Shown here one piece after another: positions 47,116 to 59,429 of a DNA stretch of 64,000 nt. The position numbers and the translations under genes are program-made. Origin of the DNA: Tetrastigma voinierianum (taxonomy: Eukaryota > Streptophyta > Magnoliopsida > Vitales > Vitaceae); contig JAEQBH010003969.1 in assembly GCA_016808115.1 (NCBI GenBank), positions 236,326-300,325 of the forward strand. Direction: 5' to 3'. The notes beneath the pieces were generated by a model. That model saw only the letters and a list, made by a program, of their open reading frames with translations. It had not been told where the DNA came from and made no database searches. Positions within the stretch are counted from its first letter, which is position 1. Each line of letters begins with the position of its first letter.

Positions 47116-50100
47116 TGTAACATCCCGAAATATACCCTAGCGCTTTGGACTTGTTTGTGGTATATTAAAAGCTAAATATGGAATTTACTAAAATAAAACA
47201 AAGACCCTGAATTAATTCGAGAGCCAAGGGTAAAGTGGTAATTTACCACTTGAGGACTTAAGTGTTATAAGATGAAGAGATGGGATTAAAGCAAATATAG
47301 AAAAAGGATGAAACACAGAGATAAAAGAGAAAATGGGGGCCAAAATGCAATTATGAAAACTTAAAACAAAAGAATGGGTTTTTGTCTTGGCCAAACATGG
47401 CCTTAATTTGGGGATCAAAATATCTTATATTTGGTCTCCAAAAGATAGAAAAACGGGAGAGAAGAGAAGGAGAGAAGAGAAGAAGAAGAAGAAGAAAAGA
47501 AGAAGAGGAGGAGAAGAGGGAGAAGCCAAGCAAGCCAAGGTATGGAACTTGGATTTTATGTATGGAAACTGAAATTGTGTATGGATTAGGAATTGCTAGG
47601 GTTTCATTTGGCCATTAATTTGTTCTTTTTCTAGGTTTTTGTTAAGCAAACAATTTAACCTAGATTATAAAAGAAAGTTTGGTGGAAAAGCCCTGCATGA
47701 AGGAGTAGATATGGGAATCCTTCAAAATTCCAAGGATTAGAGAATCGGGGTGAATTTTGGTATGAATCCCAGGATTCTTTACAAATTAAAAGTGTTTGTG
47801 AGTTCCCTGGTAGGATTCCATGTTAGTTTTGATTAAGGATGTATTAGAGTGATCTATGGATGAAAATGTATTAAAGGGGGAGAAAATACCCATTCCTTGC
47901 ATTTTGGATTGGCATCTACAACTTGAGCTCAGACCGGTACAATTTCACTCGTCATTTTTGGGCTGCTGTACTGATACAACTTGAGCTGTACCGGTACAAC
48001 TTGTTCGTTTCTCTCTGCTCAATTCGGGCCATATTTGGGCCAACTTACCTACTTCTTATCCGACGGGTGATCAAGTGGGCAATTAAAATAAGACTTCAAG
48101 GAGAACAAAAACTTAAAGAGAAGGAATCGCCAAATTTGATCCTCTATGTGGCCCAAAAATACACTCTAAGTGGGACCATGTGCAAACCAAACTCTAGTTT
48201 CAGTATTGAACATAGAGAAGTCCCAAGGTTTCTACGTAGCTTGAGTTCCGGTTCTCCGAATTGGGTGATTCCAGTTGGAATAGAACCCTTGAAGACCTTA
48301 GCTTTAAATGAGTATAAGGATATGTCAAAATATGAAGTCAAGACCCTGGAAAATGAGGTACAAACTGGTTCCTAGAAAATATAAATTACTTAGCTGGCAT
48401 GAAAATGCCATAACTTTGCCAAAGATTCAAAGGGATTGATTCCAATTCCTAAGTAAACTAGATTCATAGAGGAATGAGAATATATGAATGAGGTATGATT
48501 TCATACACATCATACTATATAAGAATATGAAGTGCTACATGTAATAGTCATGAAACATGAATATGATATGAATATAGGATTATATGATGTATATGTCAGT
48601 AAGATATGATGAGATATGATAGAACATGTCATAAGATATGATAGCTCCAAAGTACACACAAAATGATAGGCACATATGAATATAAGAGTAAATGATAGTG
48701 AATATATGATAGTTATACCAAATGAACAAGATGGAACATGCTAGGAACACATGATAGAAATGTAAATGCTAAGAACGATAGAGATAAGTAAAAGATGACA
48801 AAGTATAAGAATAAGTATATGTGAATGATGTGCATAGTAAAGACATGACAGAGTAAGCAATATAGAAAGTATATGAATGCATGAAGACATGACAGAATAC
48901 GAAATGATATAAAGAGATATGAATATGAAAGCTATATAGGAATATATGAATACAAGAGGCATAGATGGTCATGATATATGATGTATTAAAACCAAATGAA
49001 AAGGATATGAATATATGTATTAGAAATATGAGAATTTAATATGAAGCTACGATATGAGAAGAACTAATACAAGAGTAAAGTATGATAGTATATATGCATA
49101 AGCAATTATGATAATGGAATAGTTATTCATGCTTATGAGATATGCACATAAAATGTAATAAAGCCGATCACCGCTAGAACCCGGTAGAAGGATAGATAGG
49201 CATGCCTATGTGTGGAAGATACAAAGCTATTGAATGATATTCATAGACGTGTATTGAGGCCCCGTTGGTCGATGATATAGATCCGGTTGGGATCGTGCGG
49301 CCCGCAAGGGTCACCACAGACAGATCACCGCCTCAGATAAAGGATAGTACCACCTGCACCGATAGCATATGACATAGGTCACCGGTCTCGCATGCGATGA
49401 TGCCTTCGTATTGACAGACATAGATCACCGCCTGCACGCGATAGTACCTTCTCAGGCACATAGCTTCGTATCCGCCTAAGGTATTTGCAGACATGAAATC
49501 AAAAAGGCAATGATAAGGAATAGAAGATAAGGACCTGATATGAGTAGCGCGATAGCACCGCTTATGCGATGAAAGTACGCATAATTTATGAAGAACAAGT
49601 AGTACAAGATAAATTGATATGTAAATAAGATATGAACACAAGAAAAAGCAATAAAGTATACAAAGCACAAAGTATAGGATAGATAGAATAAGAACGTACA
49701 AATGTATATGAAGGGATAGGAATAGTACAGATAACGTGATGAAAAGGGCAAGATTAATACCTATAATAGAAAGTATACAATAGTACAAGTATGAAAGAAG
49801 AACGTAATAAATCAAAGAACCGAAAGATGAAAAGACATAGACTAGACATGATATAACCTAAAGACAGGAACACGAAGACATATGACAAGTGTGAAAGATA
49901 AACACATGACAAGTATAGAATATGCAAAGTATAGAACAGGAATACAAAGAAAAGTATAGATAAGAGATAGGCCAAAGACATAGAATATGTAATGCAAGAT
50001 TCATTACGCAATTAAATGTGTAGATGATAAGTAATAAAGTTATATAAATATGTATAGATAGATAATATGCATATGTATAAGTCAGGATACGCTATCATGG

Positions 50101-50562
50101 TCAGTCTATGCTTATGTTCCCACTGTTAAAAGCTTAGGTAATTGTGTTCAATCCAGTGAAAACTAAGACAAGGATAGAGACAGACATTCCACATCAACAA
50201 AGCAGCCGACTTAGAGATAGGTGCTCACGTCATTGCCTGTAATCTCTAATGTGCTTGGTAATAGAAAATGGCATATGTATATCAAACACTTTGTATATGT
50301 GTATAGATTGTGATGGACACCACTCCAGTGGTAGTTCTTTGTATGTATAAAATGATTTTTGTTTTACGTAAATTATTTGTATACCCACTGTGCATGTGTA
50401 CCGCCTCGAGAAAGAACAGTCACCTCAAGAGTCCCAAAACAAAGTACAAGTGAAAATATATAGTATAGATAGTGGTCGCCCGACTTCGGCCTGATCCGCC
50501 ACCTGGTCGGGTCGGATCCCAAAGTGACAAGTAGTGTCATCCAAGACACTCGAAGTGCTACA
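47116..50562 (+). repeat. Long LTR, family A copy 3 (about 3.45 kb, plus)
   Basis: It starts TGTAACATCCCGAAATATAC and ends near GTGCTACA. The 3' part matches the complement of the copy at 51412-55219: TGTGTATAGATTGTGATGGA and GGTAGTTCTTTGTATGT blocks. The leader region carries a GA-rich tract at 47455-47530. A large low-complexity ATATGA-type domain fills about 48480-50060, with CACCGC-containing units at about 49160-49450. No primer site follows the right end, so it may be solo. The flanks (cgcag, caaga) do not give a clear target duplication. Confidence 0.7.
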
Positions 50563-50582
50563 CAAGATGCGCCTCCCCAAAA

Positions 50583-50850
50583 AAAAAAAAAGCCCCTAAG
50601 AAGCCAAAGAGGAAAGGAAAACGAGATGAAAATAAAGAGAAGAAGAGTGTAGAGTGGAAAAGAGGAGAAGAAGAGCAAAAGAGGAAAAGAGAAGAAGAAG
50701 AAAAAGCGGATGCAAAGAGTTTAAGGCCAGCGAGTGGAAAAGGAGAATGTGAGATGTAAGAAAAAAAGAGCAAGGAAGAGGAGAATGAAAGAGGAAGAAG
50801 AGAAGAAAGGAGAGGAAGAGAAAGAAGAATGTAGACAGAGAGCGGTACAA
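50583..50850 (+). repeat. Purine-rich tract, about 270 bp
   Basis: Nearly all bases are A or G, in GAAGA and GGAAAAG words. It lies in the Tat 3' region just right of the inserted LTR. Long open frames on both strands here come from composition, not from a gene. Confidence 0.8.
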
Positions 50851-51239
50851 GAAATGTACCGCCCTTCCGGACGCATTCCCCTAAAGACGTGCCTGTGGAA
50901 TAACATAACTCCCATAAAGGGGAGACTAGTGAAAAACACAACTCCCACAAGCATAGGTCCAATAAAACTGAACCAGAATCTTCAAGCGGATCCCCGGCGA
51001 AGACGATCAAGCCTCGACGCTTCATTTCAAGTAGATTTGAGTTACACACCTGGAAGGGCAGAATCTCCAAAGTATGGGTTCCATAGCAACGGAGCCGCCA
51101 TTTGTATAAGAAGGCCAAAGCACTCTGGAATTCGCAAGAATCGCTTCCAATTCTCCACGAACCAAAGATTAGCAAGACACTCACAGATCTTTCCAAAATC
51201 GAAGTCGAACGACTCAGACGCAACGGCTCGGCCACAGTT
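50851..51239. other. Tat 3' spacer before the tandem array
   Basis: Moderately GC-rich, without a recognised domain. It leads into the first array unit near 51240. Confidence 0.45.
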
Positions 51240-51411
51240 CGACGATCAGACAGCCATGCAAATTCTAAGACGATCACCAGTTATTCAAATTCTGACAAGG
51301 CCTTAATACCGAGCTCCAAAGAATTTCATTGACGAGTTCACTTACTCGCACAAGCCATGTGTTTAAGAGTCAACCGCCAGTTATTCGTACCACAAGGTTC
51401 AATGAGCTCAC
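51240..51411 (+). repeat. Tandem array of about 100-bp units, left part
   Basis: Two units carry AGCCATG, AAGAGTC or AGACGATC, CCAGTTATTC, then CAAGG. They are anchored at about 51252 and 51353. The second unit is cut at 51411 by the minus-strand LTR and continues at 55220. Confidence 0.78.
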
Positions 51412-54400
51412 TGCCACACTGATTCCCCTGGTCTCACCTCGATCAAGACTGGAACCCAGTTCCGAGGCGGACCGAACTCCGGACTCTTAATTTTTTTTTG
51501 TTTTCAAAGCCGAACTCAGACTCATAGGTATGGCCCACATCTTATAAATGTAATCAAAATCCTTACATATTAAGACATACAAAGAACTACCACCGAGCGG
51601 TGTGTCCATCAAAATCTACACACATATATCGAGTCCCATTTACAAATACAAAACCGACTTTACAATTACAACAGAGCTGAACCTACATGTAGTGAACCTC
51701 TACTAGTGTGCTGGCCCAACTGGAAGCGGATGTTTTCATATGTCTTCTCCTGTACCTACACGAATTAAAAACCCGTGCTAAGCTTTACGCTTAGTGGGAA
51801 ACATTTCTTATACAGAAATCCATGCATTTATACTGAATCACAAATAACATTTAACAAAGAATAGATAATGGTCTTTAGGGAATACATATCACGTATTTAC
51901 ATACATAATTATCCTTATAACAAACTTATGCTTGTTCAGATATCTCGTCTACGGTACTGAACTTATACTTATAACAAACTTATACTTACTCAAATGTTAC
52001 ACTATGGCGCATCTTATTCTTATTCCTGGCTCGTAGACACATACTTATTTAAATTCCTCGTATGCGCAGATCGATCTTATACATATAATTTATACTGGGA
52101 GGTACTATCCACATACCTATACTTATCTCGTTTATACTTGTTTCGACCGTAGGAGTTACATATCTTATGCTTATAGCTGTGGGTACTTATACACGCACTG
52201 TACTTATATCTTATCTCGCACTTCGAGTTTGCTTAACCCATGCTTATACCATAGGGCTTATACTTATACTACTGAGTTTACACTTGTCTGGGAGGTACCG
52301 TGAGGTACTACGTAGATATTAATGAACGTGATAATTCGGTATTACTTTAACTTATCCTTATAATGGGAGTGACCAGGTACTACAAAACTTATAATGGTAC
52401 TTCGTATCTTATACTTGTACTACGTGGAGCATATCCTTGTCTTACTCGATCTTATACTCTGTTTTACGTAACTTATTCTCAGGCTTCTGATCTTATTCAG
52501 ACTTCTGATCTTACACGGAGCTTATTCTAATACAAAAGTACCTCAGAGGTACTACGTAGATATTACTTAACGTATAATTCAGATCATGGAACTTTATTCT
52601 GTATTTGATCTTATACGTGTATTACGGAACTTATACATGTATTTCAGATCTTATACATGTCTTACAGAGCATATACTTGTCTTACGAATCTTATATTTGT
52701 TTTACAGAACTTATTCTTGTATTTCGGATCTTATTCATGTGCGGCGTACCCGTAGTACGATAAGCTCCAATGCATCGTAATCATATCACATGCAATGTCA
52801 AATCGACTTATGCAGATACATATCAGAGTTATGGATGATTAGTCCATAGCAGTACTGCATCACAACAGATACATATACCGGATTCACATGATTCGAACAT
52901 ATCCAAAAACAAACAGACATTCGCTTATATCATAATCATATTCAGAGTTACACTTGCTTGGAGGTACCCGTAGGTACTACTAGACTTATACTTATATTAC
53001 AAAACTTATACTTATTTTACTGATACGAGAGTACCCGTAGGTACTACATAGATTAATCAGATACAGGAGTACCCGTAGGTACTATATAACAGATACAGAG
53101 GTACATTCAAACCTTTACTCTTATTCTTTATTTAGAGTCTTATCATATAAATCAAGCTTAACTACCCACTAATCATATAAGAAATGAGGGGATGCAAAGA
53201 CAATAAGTATCCGCGATACTATACGCATCATGTCAGAATACGCTGTGGAGGCCAAAGCACCATTCAGACATGCCCGCCCACGAACAGAGTGTCAGAAGAC
53301 TCGCCAGAGCGGCCGGCACCGATCAGACGTGTTCGCCACCCACCAGAGTGTCGTGAGCACCAAAAGTAGAGTGCCAAAGCACCGATCAAGACTTGTCTCC
53401 ATTCCGCGCAAATGTGAGGTCGTGAGCACCGCCAGGAGTATCGGCACCGATCAAAAACGTGGTCGCCCACGCAAACAGAGTGTCGGTAGCACCAAATGTG
53501 GAGTGTCAAGCAATCGAATGAACGCCCACTCATTCATTCTGTCCTAGGTAGTCATATCATCTTATGTCTTTTAGAACTCATAACTATCTTTATCACCTTC
53601 AGGTTCATGATATATTGCTTTTCAGTTCATTTCACTTATTTTCATATTTCATATCATATCATGTTTCATGAATATCTATACATTTGCATTTCCTTATACT
53701 TTTCTCGTTTCATGCCTATTATATATGGCATGCCATATACTTGTACAAGATGATGCTTATGTATTCACACATCATTCATGTATTCTTGTCCCTCAATGAA
53801 TTATTCTACTGTGAAATTGGAATCATACCAATTGATCATCCAAACTCAAGTTACATTTTCATGCCAAACTAGTCAATTTACCGATTTTACTCAAGGGACA
53901 GTTTGCAATACTCATTTTCCAGTGCCTTGATTCCATATTTGACACTGGTTCTTTGTACTCCTTTAAATCTAAGGTGCTAAGGGTTCTCCTCCAACTGGAA
54001 TCACCTAAATCGGAGCACCGAAACTCAAGTTACGTCCGAAACAACCGGGACTACACTATGTTAAAAACTCAAACTTAAATCGCTTGAACATAAATTTCCC
54101 ACTTGGTGAATTCTTTGGGCCACAGAGTCGTGCCGGGAGGGTGTACCTACTTCAGATGTCTGCTCATCTCAAGTCTAGTTTACCTATAAACTTGAAATTC
54201 ATTCTAAATCTGATAAGAAATGAGCAAAGTTATGGCCAAATACGACCACGTCAAAACGTAGTATCGTGAGTTACACTACCCGTATTCTATTGTGCCCTTG
54301 AATTTTGCCTTAATGTGTGTTTTTCTTCCATTTTTCCATATGTTGATACCCAAATAAACTCACACTCCATATACACATCAAACCACTCCAAATTCATCTT

Positions 54401-55219
54401 GAAATGGTGGTTTCGAATCGCATTCATCTTTCAACACATGTTTCTTCAAAAACCTTTCATGAATACTCCCAAACAACTCTAATATGGGTCATAACCCATA
54501 CACAAACCAAGCACAAAGATTTGTTAGGGTTTGTTCTAAACACTAACTCAATTTCTTTCCATTTAACCATAAATCCAACATCAAAGGGAGGATTCTATAC
54601 TCTTGATTCCATTTAGGGTTTTACCACCCCTATTTTCAAGAAATCTAAATGGGATGAAATCCTAACAAAACCCTAGGTTTGAAGAGACAAGCTATTACCC
54701 ACACAATTGCATGGTAGTGGAACTTCATACAAACTTTAGAATTCCATGAGTTCCATACCAAAATAATGAACCATACCTTTTGTTTCATTTCTCTTTCTTC
54801 TTCTCTTCATCTTCCTCTTTCTTCTTCTTCTTCTTCTTCTCCCTTTCTCCTTTCCTCCACTCTGGGCTTTTCCTTGCCCAAAATGAGTACCAAATTTTGT
54901 CTTAAATCAAAATATCTTCTTAGGCCATGTTCAGTTCTAAAAACCCATTTTTTGGGTTAAGTTTTCATTTTTTGCATTTTAGTCCTTCAATTCCTCTCTT
55001 TTGCAATCTGGGTTAGGCATAATTCTATTTTAACCCATAAACCTTTTCATCTTATGACTTCTATGCCCATTCGAAAATTACACATTCGCCTCTTAAGTAT
55101 CAGACAATTTCCGGTTTCTCAATATCCATTTTGTTCGTATGACCATTTAAAATTCAATTTATGCCTACAAAATACCCTAAATAAGTCCGAAATCCACAGA
55201 GTACATTTCGGATGTTACA
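51412..55219 (-). repeat. Long LTR, family A copy 4 (3.81 kb, minus), inserted in the tandem array
   Basis: On the minus strand it starts TGTAACATCCGAAATGTACT (right edge 55219) and ends GTGTGGCA (left edge 51412). Array units abut both edges and one unit is split, so the borders are reliable. The 5-bp flanks ctcac and ctagc match at three positions. No internal region is present, which indicates a solo LTR. It contains degenerate CTTATACTT / GAGGTACCCGTAGGTACT repeats (51930-53110). A short block of AGAGTGTC and GAGCACC words lies at 53270-53520. Confidence 0.82.
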
Positions 55220-56400
55220 CTAGCAAACAAGATCGACGAGCTCGACCATTTGGTGACAAAGCCACGCAACCAAAGAAATGTGATCACCAGTTATTCATCC
55301 CATTAAGGCCTTAACGCCCGAGCCCGCCAGCCTCTCGCCTTTAACAAGCCTGACTACTCGCACAGCCATGAAGCCTAAGAGTCATATCACCAAAGCACCA
55401 ACCAAGGCCTCGCCGAGCCCAACAGCCTTAGTTGTAACGAGCTCAATCCACTCCGCAGATAGGCCATGCACTTAAGAGTCGATCACCAGTTATTACAAAT
55501 CCCACAAGGCCCTCGTGACTGAGCCTGAAGAATACCGACGAGCTCGACTACTCCGAGACAGCCATGCGTGAACCAAAGAGTCGATCGCCAGCTATTCAAC
55601 CCCACGGCCTCAAATACCGGAGTCCAAAGAATTTAGTCTCGACGAAAGCTCGACCACTCCGCACAGCCACGCAGCCTAAGAGTCAGATCAACTCGTGCTA
55701 TCTCAAATCTCCATAAGGCCCTCAAATACTGCAGCCTCCAAGAGGGCCCGCTCGACGAGATCGACCACTCCGCACGTGCCATGCAAACGAAGAGTCGTGA
55801 TCACCGCGCTATTCACCCCACAAGGTCTTCGCCAGAGCCCAAAGAAATTCGGGCCACGAGCCTCGACTACTCGTACAGCCATGCACCAAAGAGAGTCGAC
55901 ACCAAAGTTATTCAAATTCCACAAGTATTCGGGCCGTGGAGCCCAAGAGCCTTAGTCTGACGAGCCGACTACTCTACACAGCCATAAAATTCTTAAGAGT
56001 CAACCACCTCAGCCATTCAAATTTAATAAGCACCAATACCAAGCCCAACCAGAAATTTCGCTTTGATCGAGTCTGACCACTCAAGACAGTCACGCAAATT
56101 CTAAGAGTCGATCGCCCTTAAAGATTCATCCCACAAGGCCAAAGACCGTGAGCCCAAGAGCCTTAGCTCGACGAGCTCGACCACTGCGACAAATGCCATG
56201 CGTACCAAAAGAGTCGATCAACAGCCATTCACCCCATTAAGGCCCGCCCCGAGTCTGCCAGCCTTGGGCTGGACGAGTTCGACCACTCCGCACAGCTATA
56301 AAATTTAAGAGTCAAATCGCCTCAGCTATTCAAATTCCATAAGGCCTCGGGGCTGAGCCCTACAGCCTCAATTCTCATAGAGGATCAACTTACTCAACTC
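55220..56400 (+). repeat. Tandem array of about 100-bp units, right part (11 units)
   Basis: The AGCCATGC-type anchor recurs at about 55261, 55363, 55460, 55560, 55663, 55777, 55877, 55979, 56084, 56195 and 56293, giving spacings of 97-114 bp. Each unit runs AGCCATGC, AAGAGTCGATCACC, AGTTATTCAAATCCC, ACAAGGCC, GAGCCCAAGAGCCTTAG, CTCGACGAGCTCGACCACTC. Units differ by many substitutions, so the array is old and not recently homogenised. Confidence 0.85.
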
Positions 56401-56599
56401 ATACCATACAACCCAGGAGCCGTCAACTCGGGGATAGTGTCTAAATCAAAGCAGCGCAACTCCAAGAAATTAGTTCAATCCATACCGAATTAAACGCGAA
56501 ATACAAGGTAAGTGGAGCATGTGCTGCAAAAGAACATTTATTAAGGAAAAGGCTACATATGTCCTGGGTCCCAGGCCTAGCAAAAAATGAACAAAATAA

Positions 56600-59070
56600 A
56601 AATCGACGTCAAGCAAGCGAAGAGGTGCTGGAACCGTGCATCGAAGGAGGAGCAGAGGGTGAAGTAAGGGGAGCTGGCCTCACGGTGTCCGGCTCTCCGT
56701 AATAGTCGCCAGAGAGGACCTCACCTCCGTCACTAAAGGGATGTCGTTTGAAGTCCAGGTCTAGGTAGGCACAGCGCCTTTCCTCCCCAAAGGCAAGCCA
56801 ACGTAAGCCCATTAAGTACAGCCTCATCCTCAATCTTCCTATAACTTTCATCTCGCCGGAGCAACTGTGAGTTACTTGTTGATGAAGATCCCCACGCAGC
56901 CCACAGACTCCTCGGCCAAGATTCGCCGAAGTTCAGAGTTTCAGAGTAGTCTCACGACGAGCCCCGTCCAACAACGCCGTCTTATCGCGCAGTTCGTCTT
57001 TGACTGCACGTAGCTCTTCCTTATACTTCTGCAGCTCGCCCTGGGATGTAAGAAGTTCATCTCTAACCATCTCTAAGCTCATATCGCGCATCGCGTTCGC
57101 CTCGCCTCTGCAAGAAGTCATTTTCAGGTACCGCAAATTTCATCCCAAACCTCCTCGAAGCTCGCCTCTACCGGGCCTCTTCAAGCCGGTTTTTCTGGTC
57201 TCATCTTCTTACCCCACCCGAGAACGTGCCGACGTATGCTTCAAATCGCATTTGCTTCACCGCTCCCTACTACATTACGCTACACCCGATCCCGCAAATT
57301 CAATCCGGGATGTGTGGAAGCCACCCTCGCCTTGTAAACCCGGGCAGCTTTGGCACGGCCTTCGTTTAGATTGGCTTTTTCGCTAAACTCTTCAAATGAG
57401 TAGCCACCTCGCACACCCAAAGACAAGATCAACATCTAACACAGATCAACACCCAACTCAGTCGAAATCGCATTAACGACAAGATATGGAACCATGCAGG
57501 CAACCCCCGAGTGGATATGAGCCAAAGCTTCCTTAACAGCAATGAGCCCGACCTCGAGATCATAATCTCATGATGGACGAGATTGTCGCCGCCGCAGCTT
57601 CCCACTGCTGAGGAGCAAGGGAGTCGATCCTCTCCAATTTCTAACCTTCCTCTTCAACCTCCGACCTCGATAAGGTGGCGAACGCCCACGCGCAGAGGGA
57701 TTCCGAATCTGCGGATGGGCACGACCGCACGCTACTCGACAACCCTCCCGCAGGAGCCTTTGCCTTTGCAATGGACCCAGAATGGGATTGTGAGCCTGGC
57801 TTTATGATCCTCACCCGTAGGCGAGCAATCGGCCCGATGCTCGAATCGCGGTAGAAGGGGGAAGAGGAAGACACCCCCTAATTTCGAATTTTTCCCCTGC
57901 ATCGGCCGATCTTCAACGGAGTCTAAGGTTTTCCGTTTCACGCTCCGGGACTTCCGAGACAATGTCTCCACCCGAGCCAGAAGCTCTCCTTGGTGGGCTT
58001 GGCAGCGAAAGGCCCGATGGGAGAGACTTTCATAGTAGAAGGAGGCGAAGGCCTCAAAACAAGAGCGGCCGACCAGCTCGGGCGGCAAGGAATAAACTTG
58101 ATTAGCCCTCACAGTAGTGGACACGGGGATAATACCAACGCATACGCTATGACGTTATCTTCACAATAAGACGAGTCGAAGCACCGGTAGCACGTGGACA
58201 ATGCGCATCAGAGATATCTAATAACCTCATAAAGACTATACCAAAAACAAAGCGACACTCACGTAGATTCTCGGGGGTGCTCCAAGCAACCGGAACGCCC
58301 AGGGTGTCGTCCTTATCAAGCGGGTCATACTCCCAATTATGGCCGCTAACAAAGAAGTAACGTTCTCTCAAAAGCCCTGAGAGGTGAAGACGGAATCACC
58401 AGAGGAGCGCCAAGACGCCCGGAAAATGTGAGGAAGCCCTGCGGTCTCCTTCAAAAGATAAAGGAGCAAAGCCATATCAGCCTCACGAGCCCCGTCCCTA
58501 AAAAGAAACCAAAGACCAACCAAAATACCTCTCACCATCAAGGAAGTCGAGAAGGACAAACATCAAGTGTCAGTGAAAACCCTTTATGAAGGGATGCAAG
58601 AGGGAAGCGCGGCGACCATTATCGAAAGCTACTTCAAAGAAGCATACCATTTTAGGTACGAAAACCACATAGGAGGTCAACACATCAGGTGACCAGACTC
58701 GGACGCCAAAAGGAGGTCGGTAACGCCTAGCGAAAGTGGCCCCATACGAGGGACCAACCTTGCTTGGCTCCAAAGCTAAAGCATTCTGAACGGAGGATTT
58801 TAGGTACTCTAACCCCCCCGGGATACTTAATCAGTCTGGCTCTCCCTACCCTCATTCAAGGGAAAAGGGGGGCGCCTCGAGCATCTCGAGGATCGAGTCT
58901 GGCCGTAATCCAAGATGAGGCACCATCAGTTCGCCTGTAACTACCACACCGAAGAGTCACCTCTAATAATGAGAAGAAGACAATCTCACCATGATGATAG
59001 CGGGTGTAATGAGAACGAAATCCTGTCAACTTAACCTCTAACGCCGACGTGATCGCCCCGTACACCAAAG
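56600..59070 (-). pseudogene. Tat antisense ORF with putative gypsy-type transposase domain, degraded
   Basis: It reads from about 59068 leftward. The N-terminal part MVYGAITSALEVKLTGF is followed by PPFGVRVWSPDVLTSYVVFV and PKMVCFFEVAFDNGRRA, then LLHPFIKGFH (58605-58573). Next come FLFRDGAREADMALLLYLL (near 58510) and, in another frame, RYFFVSGHNWEY (58362-58327) with DPLDKDDTLGVPVAWSTPEN. A charged middle follows, then a coiled coil LEMVRDELLTSQGELQKYKE and RAVKDELRDKTALLDGARRE (57090-56950). The FF-x-F, HPF and FFVSG-x-x-WE blocks match the domain of plant gypsy-type extra ORFs. It lies antisense between pol and LTR. Five or more stops or shifts break it. Role unknown. Confidence 0.72.
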
Positions 59071-59429
59071 AAAGAAAAACGCAGTGGTCCCAGGAATAAC
59101 ACGGAAGAAGCTATCTCAGGAAGGACGCTAGAAAAGGACTCTACACAAAAGGTTTAGATGGAAATTAAGGAAGAGGGAAATCCAAACTCGTTAAAAGTGA
59201 AGAAAAAAGTTTCAAGATCAAGGGCACACAAACAGTAGGAATGTCCGCAAATAAACAGAAGGAAACCAAAGAAATGGAGAAATGAGCCGCAAAACCGAAG
59301 AGTCATCACATCGCAAGACATGACGCGCGACCAAAGCCTTAACTAACCTACCAGTGCATCGTGGAAATTGCATCCGATACGAGAAAATGAAAGATACCCT
59401 TGCCCACGCACACCGCACACAAGGGCCTG

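Noticed and set aside
47923..48375. Plus-strand open frame of 150 residues
   Set aside because: Inside a family A LTR, with no recognisable domain. The other copies do not keep it open.
49333..49815. Minus-strand open frame of 160 residues
   Set aside because: It comes from the ATATGA-type low-complexity domain of an LTR, with Ile/Leu/Tyr-rich composition only.
50558..51277. Minus-strand open frame of 239 residues, the longest in the window
   Set aside because: It runs through the purine-rich tract (pyrimidine on this strand), giving Ser/Leu/Phe runs. It overlaps the end of a long LTR and has no domain pattern. The 190-residue plus frame at 50734-51306 is the same effect.
55220..56400. Regularly spaced repeats that could suggest a CRISPR array
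   Set aside because: Units are diverged head-to-tail monomers with no unique spacers, in plant nuclear DNA within a retrotransposon.
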